Assembly: GCF_014279995.1 (NCBI RefSeq)
Contig: NZ_CP047935.1
Location: forward strand, 1,213,243 to 1,277,242
DNA: 64,000 nt
From: Synechococcus sp. BIOS-E4-1
Lineage (GTDB): Bacteria; Cyanobacteriota; Cyanobacteriia; PCC-6307; Cyanobiaceae
Direction of reading: 5' to 3'
Shown here one piece after another: positions 42,635 through 50,147 of the stretch. The first letter of the stretch is position 1, and the number at the start of each line of letters is the position of its first letter. A program made the translations under genes and the position numbers. The notes beneath the pieces were generated by a model. The model was not told where the DNA came from, made no database searches, and saw nothing but the letters and a program-made list of their open reading frames with translations.

Positions 42635-43297
42635 TTATGGCCCGGTTGTGTTCCACGGAAAGCCTGGAACAGCGGAGAACAGCATCAGCAGAAGCCCCTG
42701 TGCAACAACAATGGTGCTGCAGCCGACCAGAGTCCAGCGCCGAGACGCTGTGGACAACCAGTTGGAGTAGAGGCGGCTCAGCCATGGCACCAGCAAGTAG
42801 CCAGTGAGCAACACCGTGATCAGGTTGCTGATCAACATATTGAGCGGCAAAGATAACTTGCCAAGGGTTGATCCCCCGAGCCACATCAGCAACATCACAG
42901 AGGGATATAACGCCAGCCAGACAAGCAGATTCACCTTCCAGATCGGTGTTCGCGATGTCCCCTTTGCCTGAATCCACTGGTCAAAGGAGTTTGAATCCAG
43001 GCGGAAGCGATACTGATAGCCGATCAGTTTTTCTGCTTGATTGAGCAACTCTCTTCTCTGTGAGCTGTCCAGCCAGAGAAGGCACTGCTCCAGTTCCTCA
43101 AAGCGAACATGTGTGGTGACCTTCAGTTCTGAACCAGTGCCTGAATTCTCGTAAACAACATCCTGTCCGAGGTAGCCGTTGAAAGCCTGAGCAGCACAAT
43201 TCATACGCTCCTGAATGTTCTGATAGTCCTCACGCTGTGAGGCATCGATGGAGCTGTGAATCGTGTAGACAAATCGACTTTCGGTTTTCTCAGACAT
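42635..43297 (-). CDS. Antibiotic-biosynthesis-monooxygenase-type protein with C-terminal membrane helices
   Basis: A 220-residue protein. The N-terminal soluble part (SRFVYTIHSSIDASQREDYQ, then CAAQAFNGYLGQDVVYENSG, LKVTTHVRFEELEQCLLWLD) is an ABM-like dimeric barrel, with FNGYLGQDV like the FPGFLGxDV motif of the family. Three membrane segments follow: VNLLVWLALYPSVMLLMWLG, LNMLISNLITVLLTGYLLVP and LVGCSTIVVAQGLLLMLF. This matches the COG3224 type of membrane-linked ABM protein. It converges with the PKS gene. Confidence 0.7.
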   Translation of the reverse strand: MSEKTESRFVYTIHSSIDASQREDYQNIQERMNCAAQAFNGYLGQDVVYENSGTGSELKVTTHVRFEELEQCLLWLDSSQRRELLNQAEKLIGYQYRFRLDSNSFDQWIQAKGTSRTPIWKVNLLVWLALYPSVMLLMWLGGSTLGKLSLPLNMLISNLITVLLTGYLLVPWLSRLYSNWLSTASRRWTLVGCSTIVVAQGLLLMLFSAVPGFPWNTTGP

Positions 43298-43318
43298 GGC
43301 GGATCTGGCTTTTGAGGC

Positions 43319-43798
43319 TCAATAGCGTGCCCCGTCTGGCAGCTCACGAAACTCATCCCACACGTTGCAAGCCTCGCATTTGAGGATCTGTGTGAGTTTG
43401 ATCTCACGTTGATCCTTTGGTCTCTGCATGTCGTGATTGATGGCTTCATCGGAAAACAGGTCGTTGTAATCCGACCAGGAGGCCGCGTAGAACACGTTGC
43501 GTATGCCAGCCCAGTAGGCCGTGGCGTAACACATCGGACAACATTCACAGCTGGTGTACATCACGCAGCCAGACAAATCCCATGTGCCCAGTTTCTTGCA
43601 GGCCGCTCGGATCGCGTTCACTTCAGCATGAGCGCTTGGGTCAAGATCCTTGATGACGCTGTTGCCTGCTGAGGCCACGATTTCGCCGTTCTTGGCAACC
43701 ACAGCTCCAAAGGGGCCCCCTGATTTATTGACGATCCCTGCCTCACGCATCTGGTGGATCGCTTCACGCATCAAGGCTTCATCGTGTTTTGCTGCCAT
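43319..43798 (-). CDS. Guanine-deaminase-like cytidine-deaminase-fold enzyme
   Basis: A 159-residue deaminase from ATG 43798 (MAAKHDEALMREAIHQMREA). Zinc ligands: His57-Ala58-Glu59 (SAHAEVNAIRAA) and the Cys pair Cys87/Cys90 in YTSCECCPMCYATAYWAG. The usual CxPCxxC is seen as CECCPMC, so the Pro is replaced by Cys. The sequence matches the GuaD/nucleoside deaminase family and includes a tail CEACNVWDEFRELPDGA. It removes the amino group of guanine, or a related base. The 5' flank (43799-43880) is a copy of a sequence repeated at 46885-46985. A second, more diverged deaminase-fold gene lies at 44658. Confidence 0.85.
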   Translation of the reverse strand: MAAKHDEALMREAIHQMREAGIVNKSGGPFGAVVAKNGEIVASAGNSVIKDLDPSAHAEVNAIRAACKKLGTWDLSGCVMYTSCECCPMCYATAYWAGIRNVFYAASWSDYNDLFSDEAINHDMQRPKDQREIKLTQILKCEACNVWDEFRELPDGARY

Positions 43799-43880
43799 GG
43801 CCGGGAGGAGCACTCTGCTGAATCGTGACGATGACCGTCGCCAACGACAACGAAAGGAACCAAAACGACAAGTTTTCGGT
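43799..43880. repeat. 5' flank repeat, copy A (in front of the deaminase gene)
   Basis: The blocks GGAGCACTCTGCTGAATCG, GATGACCG, GCCAACGACAACGAAAGGAA and ACGACAAG match copy B at 46885-46985 in the same order. Together with the GCTGCCAT of the start codon this is the promoter and leader region of the deaminase. Confidence 0.75.
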
Positions 43881-44120
43881 AGCCAATCATCAAACACCAG
43901 CTTCGATCGCAGCAGCTTCAAGGCGAAGCTGATCAGGGGACGGGTGATACCCATCCTGAGTGGTGTCATTCGCCTGGCTGGCCTTACTGCAATCACAGTC
44001 ATGAACCACTGAAGGGCAAGCAGGGGGCGAAGTGAAGCTGGGGCTAAGGTCTTTGGCGCAAGCAACGGCAATACTTCGTCGGTCTTTCCCCCACCTGTCA
44101 CCCGGACTTGGATAACGCTC

Positions 44121-44660
44121 TCAAAACAGCATGGTGAGTTGCAGAAGACCACTGACCGAATCATCTTCTGCGTCACGGTCACCCACGAGAGGCAGCACGG
44201 TGATCGTGGGCTGGAAATACAGCGAATCGGCGAGGGCGATTTGCGCGTATCCCTGCAACATCAGCTCATTGGGATTGAATTCAGCTTCCAAAAATGGTTC
44301 GCTTCTATTGATTTTTGCCCATGAGAGACCGACACCGATGCTGTCGTTCGGACGGCTTTCCAGAGGCCCCATTGCCGTCACCCCTGCCGTGACGGACGCA
44401 CCCATCTGATTGCTGATGGACGGCGACCAGCCGGCACTGAGAAAACCATTGATCCCACTGCTGTCTTGCTCAGGCCGAAAACTGGAAAATCGTTGATTCA
44501 GCAGGGCATACACCCCCCATGCACCCAATTCGCTGAAGCAATTCGTGGTGCTGTCGTTTTGGCAGACCACAGATTCGCCCCCTTGCGACCAGGCACCCAA
44601 TCCAAAGGATCCTGGTTTGAGAGCTTTACCCAGGACCCATCCACTCCCGGCGCAGCGATG
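44121..44660 (-). pseudogene. C-terminal fragment of a cyanobacterial carbohydrate/OprB-like porin
   Basis: The minus-strand frame gives KPGSFGLGAWSQGGESVVCQ, LGAWGVYALLNQRFSSFRPE, GLSWAKINRSEPFLEAEFNP and ends LMLQGYAQIALADSLYFQPT, then VLPLVGDRDAEDDSVSGLLQ with LTMLF at the end. The G-AWGxYA, ELMLQGYxQIAL...YFQPxI block is typical of the last strands of OprB-type porins. No start codon with a signal peptide precedes it, and a stop lies upstream at about 44680. The N-terminal two thirds are missing. It abuts the deaminase-like gene at 44658 on the other strand. Confidence 0.65.
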
Positions 44661-45215
44661 CTGAATAAAAAAGACCTCTCAACCATCATTGCAGGCACCA
44701 ATCAAGAAACGCTTAATCCCTTGTTTTACGCAGAAGTTCAAACAATCAACAGCTACTACAACTTAAAAAGCGAGCAGCATGTCGACCCCAAGGAGGTTCT
44801 TTTCTTGGCCACACATGAACCCTGCACACTCTGTTCATCTGCGATTACATGGGCAGGATTTGACAATTTCTACTACTTTTTTAGTCACGAAGATTCCCGT
44901 GATTCATTCCAGATCGGGCATGACCTCAACATCCTCAAAGAGGTCTTTAAGCATGATCCGGGAGAATATGCACGCACAAACAACTACTGGACGAGCTACT
45001 GCATCTGCGATCTGATCGAAAATTGCGATAGCAGTGATCGATATTCGTTCAATCAACGCGCCACATCGCTGCGTGGAACCTATCAGAAACTCTCCAGCCA
45101 GTATCAACAAAGCAAAGGGCAATTAAGTGACCCCGCTTATATCCCTCTGAACTATTCAAGAACGCCATCACATCAAACCATCGTGAACACCGGCTTAGGG
45201 TCGTTTAATCAATGA
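44658..45215 (+). CDS. Deaminase-fold protein with altered zinc site
   Basis: 185 residues from ATG 44658. The fold is shown by LSTIIAGTNQETLNPLFYAE (deaminase strand and E of H/C-x-E), VLFLATHEPCTLCSSAITWA (PCxxC zinc Cys56/Cys59) and FDNFYYFFSHEDSRDSFQIG. The expected zinc-binding His of the H-x-E motif is Tyr24 (YAE) instead, so hydrolytic activity may be lost. A further frame extension to 44466 overlaps the porin relic, so the N-terminus of the original gene may have been cut off; the usual N-terminal strand is poorly represented. The tail (CDLIENCDSSDRYSFNQRAT) is not in simple deaminases. Related eukaryotic-type deaminase proteins come to mind, but this is memory only. Confidence 0.65.
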   Translation: MLNKKDLSTIIAGTNQETLNPLFYAEVQTINSYYNLKSEQHVDPKEVLFLATHEPCTLCSSAITWAGFDNFYYFFSHEDSRDSFQIGHDLNILKEVFKHDPGEYARTNNYWTSYCICDLIENCDSSDRYSFNQRATSLRGTYQKLSSQYQQSKGQLSDPAYIPLNYSRTPSHQTIVNTGLGSFNQ

Positions 45216-45302
45216 TTGAACAGGCGGATTGGACTACCCAGGGAGAACAATCGGCATGCATTCGTGATGGCAGGAATCACAGCTCTGAGGGCTCCTCTGC
45301 GA

Positions 45303-46640
45303 TCACTCGCCAGCCTGTGATGGTACGTCGAGTGTCGGCAAGATCTGATCTGGATCCCACCGGCGCTTGATCTCGCGCAAAAGCGCAAGATCCTCCGCAT
45401 AGGCCAGCTGCAATTGACGTCCGTAGCGAATCGTTCCGGGATGGCGTTCCACCAAATAGACGTGGCAACAGATTGGGGCTAGAGCATCGAAAAGGGCATC
45501 AGACCATTGCCTCACCAACGGCCCAGCCAGGTTGTCGTCAGGATGCCAGAGACCCGAAATCACAATTGACCATTCGGCATCTCGCCCTTTGTAAGTGGAG
45601 CTCTGCATCGCTTGATCACGCACCGCTCCACCGATGTGTTGCAAATCAATCCGACAGAGAGGATTCGGAGCTCGTTGAATCGCTTTGGTCAGAATGCTGG
45701 TCAGAGTTTCCGTCTGGCCAGGTTTCACGCTGATGGCATGAATCCAGGATCGAAGTCGCCGTCGCCGATTGGTATCTGCTGCCGGCTCCACCGGAAAGGA
45801 TCCGTCATGTAGAGGCATGTTGAAGTCCGGTAAGTCCTCCAAGCCCATCACGCGATCCCGCCAGACATCCACGGAATCTGCTTCGCATGGAGACACATCG
45901 CTATCCCCTGCGACGTTGACGACGTAGCTCAGTACAGAGGGCTCTTTGCTGTCGGGAGGGACTCCCAGCACAAATGAGCACGACCTGGATCGAGGCATGA
46001 CCTCCGCCTCCTGGAGATGGTTTTGCAACTCCTCAAGAGCATGCAGGGAACGCATCACATCCAACGATCGTCGTGCGTGGGTCCGAAGCGTGGCCTCCGT
46101 GATCACGGCGAGAAAGGGTGCAGCTCCCCTCAGCAACCTCCAGCCCGTGGGATCCTGCGCCTCCCCCTGCAAGACAAATGGCGTGCCGTCGGCGCGAACA
46201 CCCCGCAACGCCACGATGCTGTCGAGGGTGAGGCCCAAGCTGCGGCTGAGATGGCCGATGCCGCCCATCAAGAGCAGACCAAAGCCGGGCGTTGCATGCG
46301 TGCCCACAGGAAGCATGCATCGATGGGGTGACAAGGCTCGAAGCAGTGCTCCCATACCCACGCCTGCCTGCACCCGCACCTGATCCTCCTCAAGCTCAAT
46401 GGCTGTGAAGTGCGCAGAAAGATCAAGCACCAGTGCTCCATCGGCCGCACAGAAGCGGCTATGGCCTCCGCTGCGCACCATCAGAGGCACGCCGGTTTGG
46501 CGTGCCTGCAGAACAGCATCAACCACATCCTGTTCGCTGCGAGGCTGAAGGATCATCAGCGGATCGCAAGCTGCAGCGTCACCGTTAAACAGTTCAGCGA
46601 GTGCTCGCTCGTAGTCAGCATGCCCTGGATGCAAAGCCAT
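45303..46640 (-). CDS. BBE-like FAD-linked oxidase
   Basis: A 445-residue FAD-binding (PCMH-type) oxidase. The FAD motif is ARQTGVPLMVRSGGHSRFCA, where R-S-G-G-H-S-x is the usual bicovalent His-containing loop, and VQAGVGMGALLRALSPHRCM with LPVGTHATPGFGLLLMGGIG continues it. The C-terminal BBE block ends YAEDLALLREIKRRWDPDQI. Berberine-bridge-type enzymes oxidise alcohols or sugars (for example hexose oxidase). The Cys that normally makes the second covalent bond is not evident. Not in an operon. Confidence 0.82.
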   Translation of the reverse strand: MALHPGHADYERALAELFNGDAAACDPLMILQPRSEQDVVDAVLQARQTGVPLMVRSGGHSRFCAADGALVLDLSAHFTAIELEEDQVRVQAGVGMGALLRALSPHRCMLPVGTHATPGFGLLLMGGIGHLSRSLGLTLDSIVALRGVRADGTPFVLQGEAQDPTGWRLLRGAAPFLAVITEATLRTHARRSLDVMRSLHALEELQNHLQEAEVMPRSRSCSFVLGVPPDSKEPSVLSYVVNVAGDSDVSPCEADSVDVWRDRVMGLEDLPDFNMPLHDGSFPVEPAADTNRRRRLRSWIHAISVKPGQTETLTSILTKAIQRAPNPLCRIDLQHIGGAVRDQAMQSSTYKGRDAEWSIVISGLWHPDDNLAGPLVRQWSDALFDALAPICCHVYLVERHPGTIRYGRQLQLAYAEDLALLREIKRRWDPDQILPTLDVPSQAGE

Positions 46641-47258
46641 TGACGTCTTTTAAAACAGAGGCGTGTTCCGAAGCCGTTCACTCATGCTGGGTGGCGTCTG
46701 AACCGTTCGCACCAACAAGCGATAAAGCGCAACAGCGGTTTGCATTAACAGAAACCAGTTCAGCAGCAGGGCGCGGAAGTAAGACTGATGCCAATCGACT
46801 CATGGCTCGAGGGGATCGTTGTACACGACTCATTCCCCTGGGCTGATCTCGCGATCTGGCGTGCGAATCAACAGAATCAATGCGGCTGCCATAGCCAGAA
46901 GGAGCGCTCTGCTGAATCCTGTTGATGACCATCACCATCACCATCACCATCACCAACGCCAACGAAAGGAATGAAAGCGACAAGCTCGCGTTAGCCGTTC
47001 ATTGATTAGAGGTTCAAGCATCGGTCGACAGAATTCGCAAATGCTGCTCAGCCTCGCCGGACTGGACAAGGTCGGATGATGCTTGGAGACAGGGTGATGC
47101 TGCGTCAACTTCAGTTGTTGCAGTGCTTTTCAGGCTTCACCAGAAATTCTTCAAATCTTCTTCCTGTTTCCACCGGGAAATCTATCAGTCATCACCAAGT
47201 GCCCTGTGATCTTCAAGTCATCGGGGTTCATTCCCGTCGCTCCTCGCTCTTCCGAACA
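46641..47258. repeat. Intergenic stretch with 5' flank repeat copy B and a CATCAC run
   Basis: 46885-46985 repeats the deaminase 5' flank (blocks GGAGCGCTCTGCTGAATCC, GATGACC, CGCCAACGAAAGGAA, AGCGACAAG). Between GATGACC and the CAACG block is a CATCAC run of four perfect copies (46930-46953) that is absent in copy A. On the minus strand a short frame MAAALILLIRTPDREISPGE starts at the position where the deaminase starts in copy A, then stops. So the promoter was duplicated without the gene. No other gene is seen. Confidence 0.65.
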
Positions 47259-47441
47259 ATGACTGCTCAAACATCATCAGCAAGTATGTCGACATTTCGA
47301 GTCGATTATTTTGATTCCAGGTATGAGGCAATCGATCAGTATTTTACCTGCATGATTGTGTGTGATAGAGATGATCAAAAATGCCTGAATAATTGTCTTG
47401 ACAGGCATATGAATTTTGCTGATAATGAAGATTTTTCTTGA
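47259..47441 (+). CDS. Small twin-CX3C protein
   Basis: From ATG 47259 the product is MTAQTSSASMSTFRVDYFDS followed by RYEAIDQYFTCMIVCDRDDQ, KCLNNCLDRHMNFADNEDFS. The cysteines sit as CMIVC and CLNNC (Cx3C-x6-Cx3C), as on the faces of two short helices, a helical-hairpin arrangement able to form two disulphides or bind a metal. ATG 47286 is an alternative start. A/T-rich, with few neighbours, and no family recognised. The frame from 47076 is longer, but its first half does not look like protein. Confidence 0.5.
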   Translation: MTAQTSSASMSTFRVDYFDSRYEAIDQYFTCMIVCDRDDQKCLNNCLDRHMNFADNEDFS

Positions 47442-47601
47442 CTGGTTTTTTAATGTCGTCAATAATACTGCTTCTATTGTTTAGGGCCGAGTCAACTTGT
47501 GCTCATCATCAGCTCTTGGTTCTGTCTCCCTGGCGATGCCACCATTGGAGCTCCGCCTGGCAAGACCGGGAAGGATGGTGTCTGCAGAGCCGCTGATACC
47601 C

Positions 47602-47776
47602 ATGTCTCTGGCACGCGCAACAACTCGAAGCTCTAGAAACGTTAAAGGGCGTCACCAACCTTCAGGAGAAACTGAAAGCTGCTCAGTCAGCTGCCGAAGT
47701 TGCATCTGTCACTGCAGGACATGCTCATGAATTCAGTGCTGATCATCCAATTTATCTTGGTGAAGAGGAGTTGTAA
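47602..47776 (+). pseudogene. Truncated, frameshifted prochlorosin-type leader (relic)
   Basis: CTGATACCCATGTCTCTGG, the usual start of the precursor genes in the array, begins it. After a shift of one base (around 47610-47620) the frame continues QQLEALETLKGVTNLQEKLK, AAQSAAEVASVTAGHAHEFS, ADHPIYLGEEEL and stops at TAA 47774-47776, exactly where the double glycine should follow. So it has the Nif11-like leader but no GG motif and no core. It has lost the TGCTATRAC promoter element. It lies 1.8 kb before the array and is inactive. Confidence 0.75.
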
Positions 47777-47978
47777 GATGTTTCTGCGGTGTGAATGAAA
47801 GCTTTAAATCTAGTGGATGTTAGAAATCTGCGCATGCTGAGAACCGGGAAACCGATAAACGGAATAAGGGGCGTCAGCCTAGTCGTAGTATGAAGCAAAA
47901 TATATGAGTCTCCAAACACAGTTTTGTCAGGGTTCTTGACCTTCACTTGATGTCTTCATTCCATGATTCACATAATAA

Positions 47979-48719
47979 TCAGCCTTGGAATCCGCCGACC
48001 TGTCTTGAAGACTTGGTTCTCTCATTAACACTGAGGAATTCGACGTGATCGCTGGCAGGGTCATAGAGGGTGTAATTGGCCCCAGATCCAATGCCGATCA
48101 CGCTGCGTCTCGGCACCGGCTGTTCATGACACTGTTCACGAACGTGATCTTTCACTCTTGATCGAATCCGCCCTCCTGTGAGCTTCAATCGGAACTGACG
48201 TCCACCGCGCGCAGTGAAAAGTCGGTTGACATCCAGTCGAGTGAGGCGGTCGAGGAGGATCAAAGGTGAGGTGGTTTCCTTCAGTTCATCGCTCACATCC
48301 GCTGAGCTGCCGTGGATCAGGCCACAGTCCAGTTCAATCAAGCCAAATTGGAGTGATGCCAGCCAGTTGAGGTGCTCTGGGTTCTCTGCCTGTCGTAACC
48401 ACTGAACTCGGGAGTCTTCGGACTGTCGTTGTAATTTCTCGGCTTTGGCTTCTCCTCGGTAGCCATGCAGGGACAGCAGTTGCTCCTCCAGCCAGCCGTA
48501 GATGCAGTGGGGATGGAGATCACTGCGTTGTGGTCGGCGTAAACGCTTCAACAGCGCATCACACTTGGGATTGGGGCCGATCATGTCGCCGAGAACGAAC
48601 AGATGCGCTGTTCCTCTCCGCATCTGCAGATCGGACTGGATCTGCTCATACAGATCAAGGTCTCCACGAAGACCACTCACCAGTGCCCAGCGTTCCATCA
48701 GCGCTAACACATGAAACAA
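47979..48719 (-). CDS. Calcineurin-like metallophosphoesterase
   Basis: A 246-residue protein of the metallophosphoesterase fold: WALVSGLRGDLDLYEQIQSD (D in GDLD for GDxH), HLFVLGDMIGPNPKCDALLK (GDxxGP; the D/N pair) and IELDCGLIHGSSADVSDEL (GxxHGS). The first GDxH is RGDLD with a Leu-Asp replacement, so the metal site is atypical. It resembles the protein-phosphatase-like members of cyanobacteria, with an undefined substrate. A strong Fur/Zur-type box (48733-48747) lies 14 nt before its start, and it is the only gene so placed without an obvious metal-transport role. Confidence 0.7.
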   Translation of the reverse strand: MFHVLALMERWALVSGLRGDLDLYEQIQSDLQMRRGTAHLFVLGDMIGPNPKCDALLKRLRRPQRSDLHPHCIYGWLEEQLLSLHGYRGEAKAEKLQRQSEDSRVQWLRQAENPEHLNWLASLQFGLIELDCGLIHGSSADVSDELKETTSPLILLDRLTRLDVNRLFTARGGRQFRLKLTGGRIRSRVKDHVREQCHEQPVPRRSVIGIGSGANYTLYDPASDHVEFLSVNERTKSSRQVGGFQG

Positions 48720-48732
48720 ATTATACTTTATG

Positions 48733-48747
48733 TGAGAATGATTCTCA
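48733..48747. promoter_or_regulatory. Fur/Zur-type operator before the metallophosphoesterase
   Basis: TGAGAATGATTCTCA, a perfect 7-1-7 palindrome and the best box of this type in the window, lies 14 nt upstream of the minus-strand start at 48719. Confidence 0.85.
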
Positions 48748-48907
48748 CGGCAACGCTTGGAGTTGGCGGCTGTGTTCGGCAGTTGTGTGCCTTTTCGAGC
48801 GACGAATATTGACGGCTGTTGTGGCTTGCGTTGTTACTTCATTCGCTTGCCCATGGTCGCTTGTTCGCCTTGCTCGCTAGCGCTGAAGTACTACTGCATA
48901 AGGAAAG

Positions 48908-49051
48908 ATGCAGGAGGGGCGGCTGATCGACAGCAATGACCACTGGAGCTTGCTCTCGCAAAGAGGCCAGAAGAGTTGGGTGCTAGAGCCGTACGTCTTC
49001 TTGGATATGGGCAGAGGTATTCCCAACGATGAGCATGCTCTGCTCGCCTGA
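48908..49051 (+). CDS. DUF1651 family protein, short
   Basis: Reads MQEGRLIDSNDHWSLLSQRG, then KSWVLEPYVFLDMGRGIPND, with EHALLA before TGA 49049-49051. AAGGAAAG just before the ATG is a good ribosome-binding site. The EGWLIDSNxHW...SW...EPYVFxDxGRGIPxxEPALL pattern is the DUF1651 family of marine Synechococcus/Prochlorococcus. The family usually has a C-terminal extension of about 20-30 residues, which is missing here, so it may be truncated. It overlaps the next gene in another frame by 23 nt. Confidence 0.6.
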   Translation: MQEGRLIDSNDHWSLLSQRGQKSWVLEPYVFLDMGRGIPNDEHALLA

Positions 49052-49385
49052 GCGAAAGCGTGCTGAGCTGCTGATCTTTGAGCAACGTGGTCTGCGTGAA
49101 GGCTTCACCGAAGCACTGCAAGACGGTGACCACAGCTTCAACGATGACGCGGTTTGCGAATTCGTTTTGAAGATCTCTCGTCGTGGCACTGGTCTCGACA
49201 CCAGCTATTCAGTTCTGCCCAAGCCAAGCAAGGTCACCAAGGCGGAGACAGAAGCAATGGCAGAGGTTCGTGAGATGAACGTGGCTTCTCTGACTGAAGG
49301 CTCACATCCATTCATTAAGCCTGCTGCTGAGTTCACCAAAGATCCCACCGCCAGCGCTGCTGAGCTAGATCGTCTGGAATTCTGA
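49029..49385 (+). CDS. Hypothetical protein, phage-like
   Basis: A 118-residue protein, starting MSMLCSPERKRAELLIFEQR and containing CEFVLKISRRGTGLDTSYSV, LPKPSKVTKAETEAMAEVRE, ending TASAAELDRLEF. The segment ISRRGTGLDTSYSVLPKPSK resembles parts of phage single-stranded-DNA-binding proteins, an impression only. It is followed by a terminator (49465-49491) and then the precursor array. It may be a remnant of a phage gene, since the N-terminus reads as if cut from the DUF1651 gene. Confidence 0.5.
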   Translation: MSMLCSPERKRAELLIFEQRGLREGFTEALQDGDHSFNDDAVCEFVLKISRRGTGLDTSYSVLPKPSKVTKAETEAMAEVREMNVASLTEGSHPFIKPAAEFTKDPTASAAELDRLEF

Positions 49386-49464
49386 TCACTGGGCATTCAT
49401 CGGCATAGCATCAACACTTCTGCCGTCACTGATGTAAGTCCCCTCGACTGATATTAATTCACTA

Positions 49465-49491
49465 CCCGCCCTCAGACACGGCGGGTTTTTT
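49465..49491 (+). terminator. Terminator before the precursor array
   Basis: CCCGCC-CTCAGACAC-GGCGGG, then TTTTTTA, a compact hairpin with a T run. Confidence 0.8.
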
Positions 49492-49504
49492 ATTGTCTTG
49501 AAGT

Positions 49505-49518
49505 TTGGGGTACACCTA
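49505..49518. repeat. TTGGGGTACACCTA element, copy 1 (start of array)
   Basis: TTGGGGTACACCTA is present at 49505-49518, 56228-56241 and 56772-56785. In all three it is preceded by a T-rich terminator tail and CTTGAA/G. Copies 1 and 3 bracket the precursor array. Confidence 0.7.
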
Positions 49519-49528
49519 GGTCGACAGC

Positions 49529-49537
49529 TGCTATGAC
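49529..49537 (+). promoter_or_regulatory. Extended -10 promoter of the array genes (first copy)
   Basis: TGCTATGAC starts exactly 30 nt before the ATG at 49559. The same element (TGCTATGAC or TGCTATAAC, once TGCTACAAC) starts 30 nt before the start codons at 50580, 52504, 52997, 53462, 54354, 54789 and 55821, 31 nt before 52089, and at other distances (23 to ATG 51028; 37 to 56289). It reads as an extended -10 (TGnTATAAT-like), which would give a 5' leader of about 15 nt and leaves no room for a Shine-Dalgarno sequence. Confidence 0.75.
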
Positions 49538-49558
49538 TGCTGAACAGACCTGTAGCCA

Positions 49559-49822
49559 ATGTCAGAAGAGCAACTCAAAGCTTTCCTAGAAAAAGTCAAA
49601 ACTGACACTACCCTTCAGGAGCAGCTCAAGGCAGCTTCGGATGCTGATGCAGTAGTTGCGATTGCAAAAGAAGCAGGGTTTAGTATTTCTGCTGACGACC
49701 TAACTAATCCAAAGCTCTCTGACGAGGAGCTGGAAGGTGTGGCAGGTGGACACTGCATTTTACATCCATCCATCACTGACACCCCCTCTTTAATACTGCC
49801 CATCATCATTTGCCCACCATAA
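49559..49822 (+). CDS. procA: Prochlorosin-type lanthipeptide precursor 1
   Basis: A 64-residue Nif11-like leader starting MSEEQLKAFLEKVKTDTTLQ and ending LSDEELEGVAGG, then a 23-residue core HCILHPSITDTPSLI... with Cys2 and Cys21, Ser7, Thr9, Thr11, Ser13. Two thioether rings are possible if a LanM-type enzyme dehydrates Ser/Thr; the enzyme must be supplied from elsewhere. The core's C-terminal half is hydrophobic (LPIIICPP). The promoter element at 49529 is of the standard 30-nt spacing. Confidence 0.85.
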   Translation: MSEEQLKAFLEKVKTDTTLQEQLKAASDADAVVAIAKEAGFSISADDLTNPKLSDEELEGVAGGHCILHPSITDTPSLILPIIICPP

Positions 49823-49870
49823 CTGCCACTAACAACTCAGTGACTCACCAACAGCTTACACGCTCGAATA

Positions 49871-49896
49871 ACCTCTGAAATTGACAGGGCTTTTTA
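49871..49896 (+). terminator. Terminator after precursor 1
   Basis: ACCTCTGAAATTGACAGGGC followed by TTTTTATT, a degenerate version of the CCCCTGCATTGACAGGGG hairpins used by the other genes. Confidence 0.55.
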
Positions 49897-49940
49897 TTGC
49901 TTCAATCACCCCAAAAAAGCCCATTAATCAGCCTCCAATA

Positions 49941-50147
49941 CCTGGCACGATTGAGCGCAGTTGAGCAGTAATCAGGCGGGTGAAAACATTTTTCAAAAGG
50001 TGGTGACTGAGTTCTGAGCTATTCACCAGAAGCTCACCAGAACTTCGAGGGTTCTACACCAGAGCTATGTAGTGGAGTTCACCAGTAGAGCTGTGATCTT
50101 GAAGGAGTCCAGGGGGCAACGCCTCCAAACATTCACTCCTTAGAACC
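49941..50147 (+). repeat. Long upstream repeat, copy 1 (with four phased CACCAG boxes)
   Basis: ~207 bp that begins with the short repeat CCTGGCACGATTGAGCGCAG and continues through GAAAACATTTTTCAAAAGG, CACCAG boxes at 50024, 50035, 50057 and 50080, and GGGGGCAACGCCTCC before the ATG of precursor 2. Copies 2 and 3 are at 53834-54052 and 55166-55372, in front of precursors 10 and 13. The boxes are 11, 22 and 23 bp apart, that is on the same side of the helix. Confidence 0.8.

Noticed and set aside
46678-46983. Minus-strand frame with VMVMVMV
   Set aside because: The repeated VM comes from the CATCAC run and the frame has no promoter or family; it is best read as a duplicated 5' flank.
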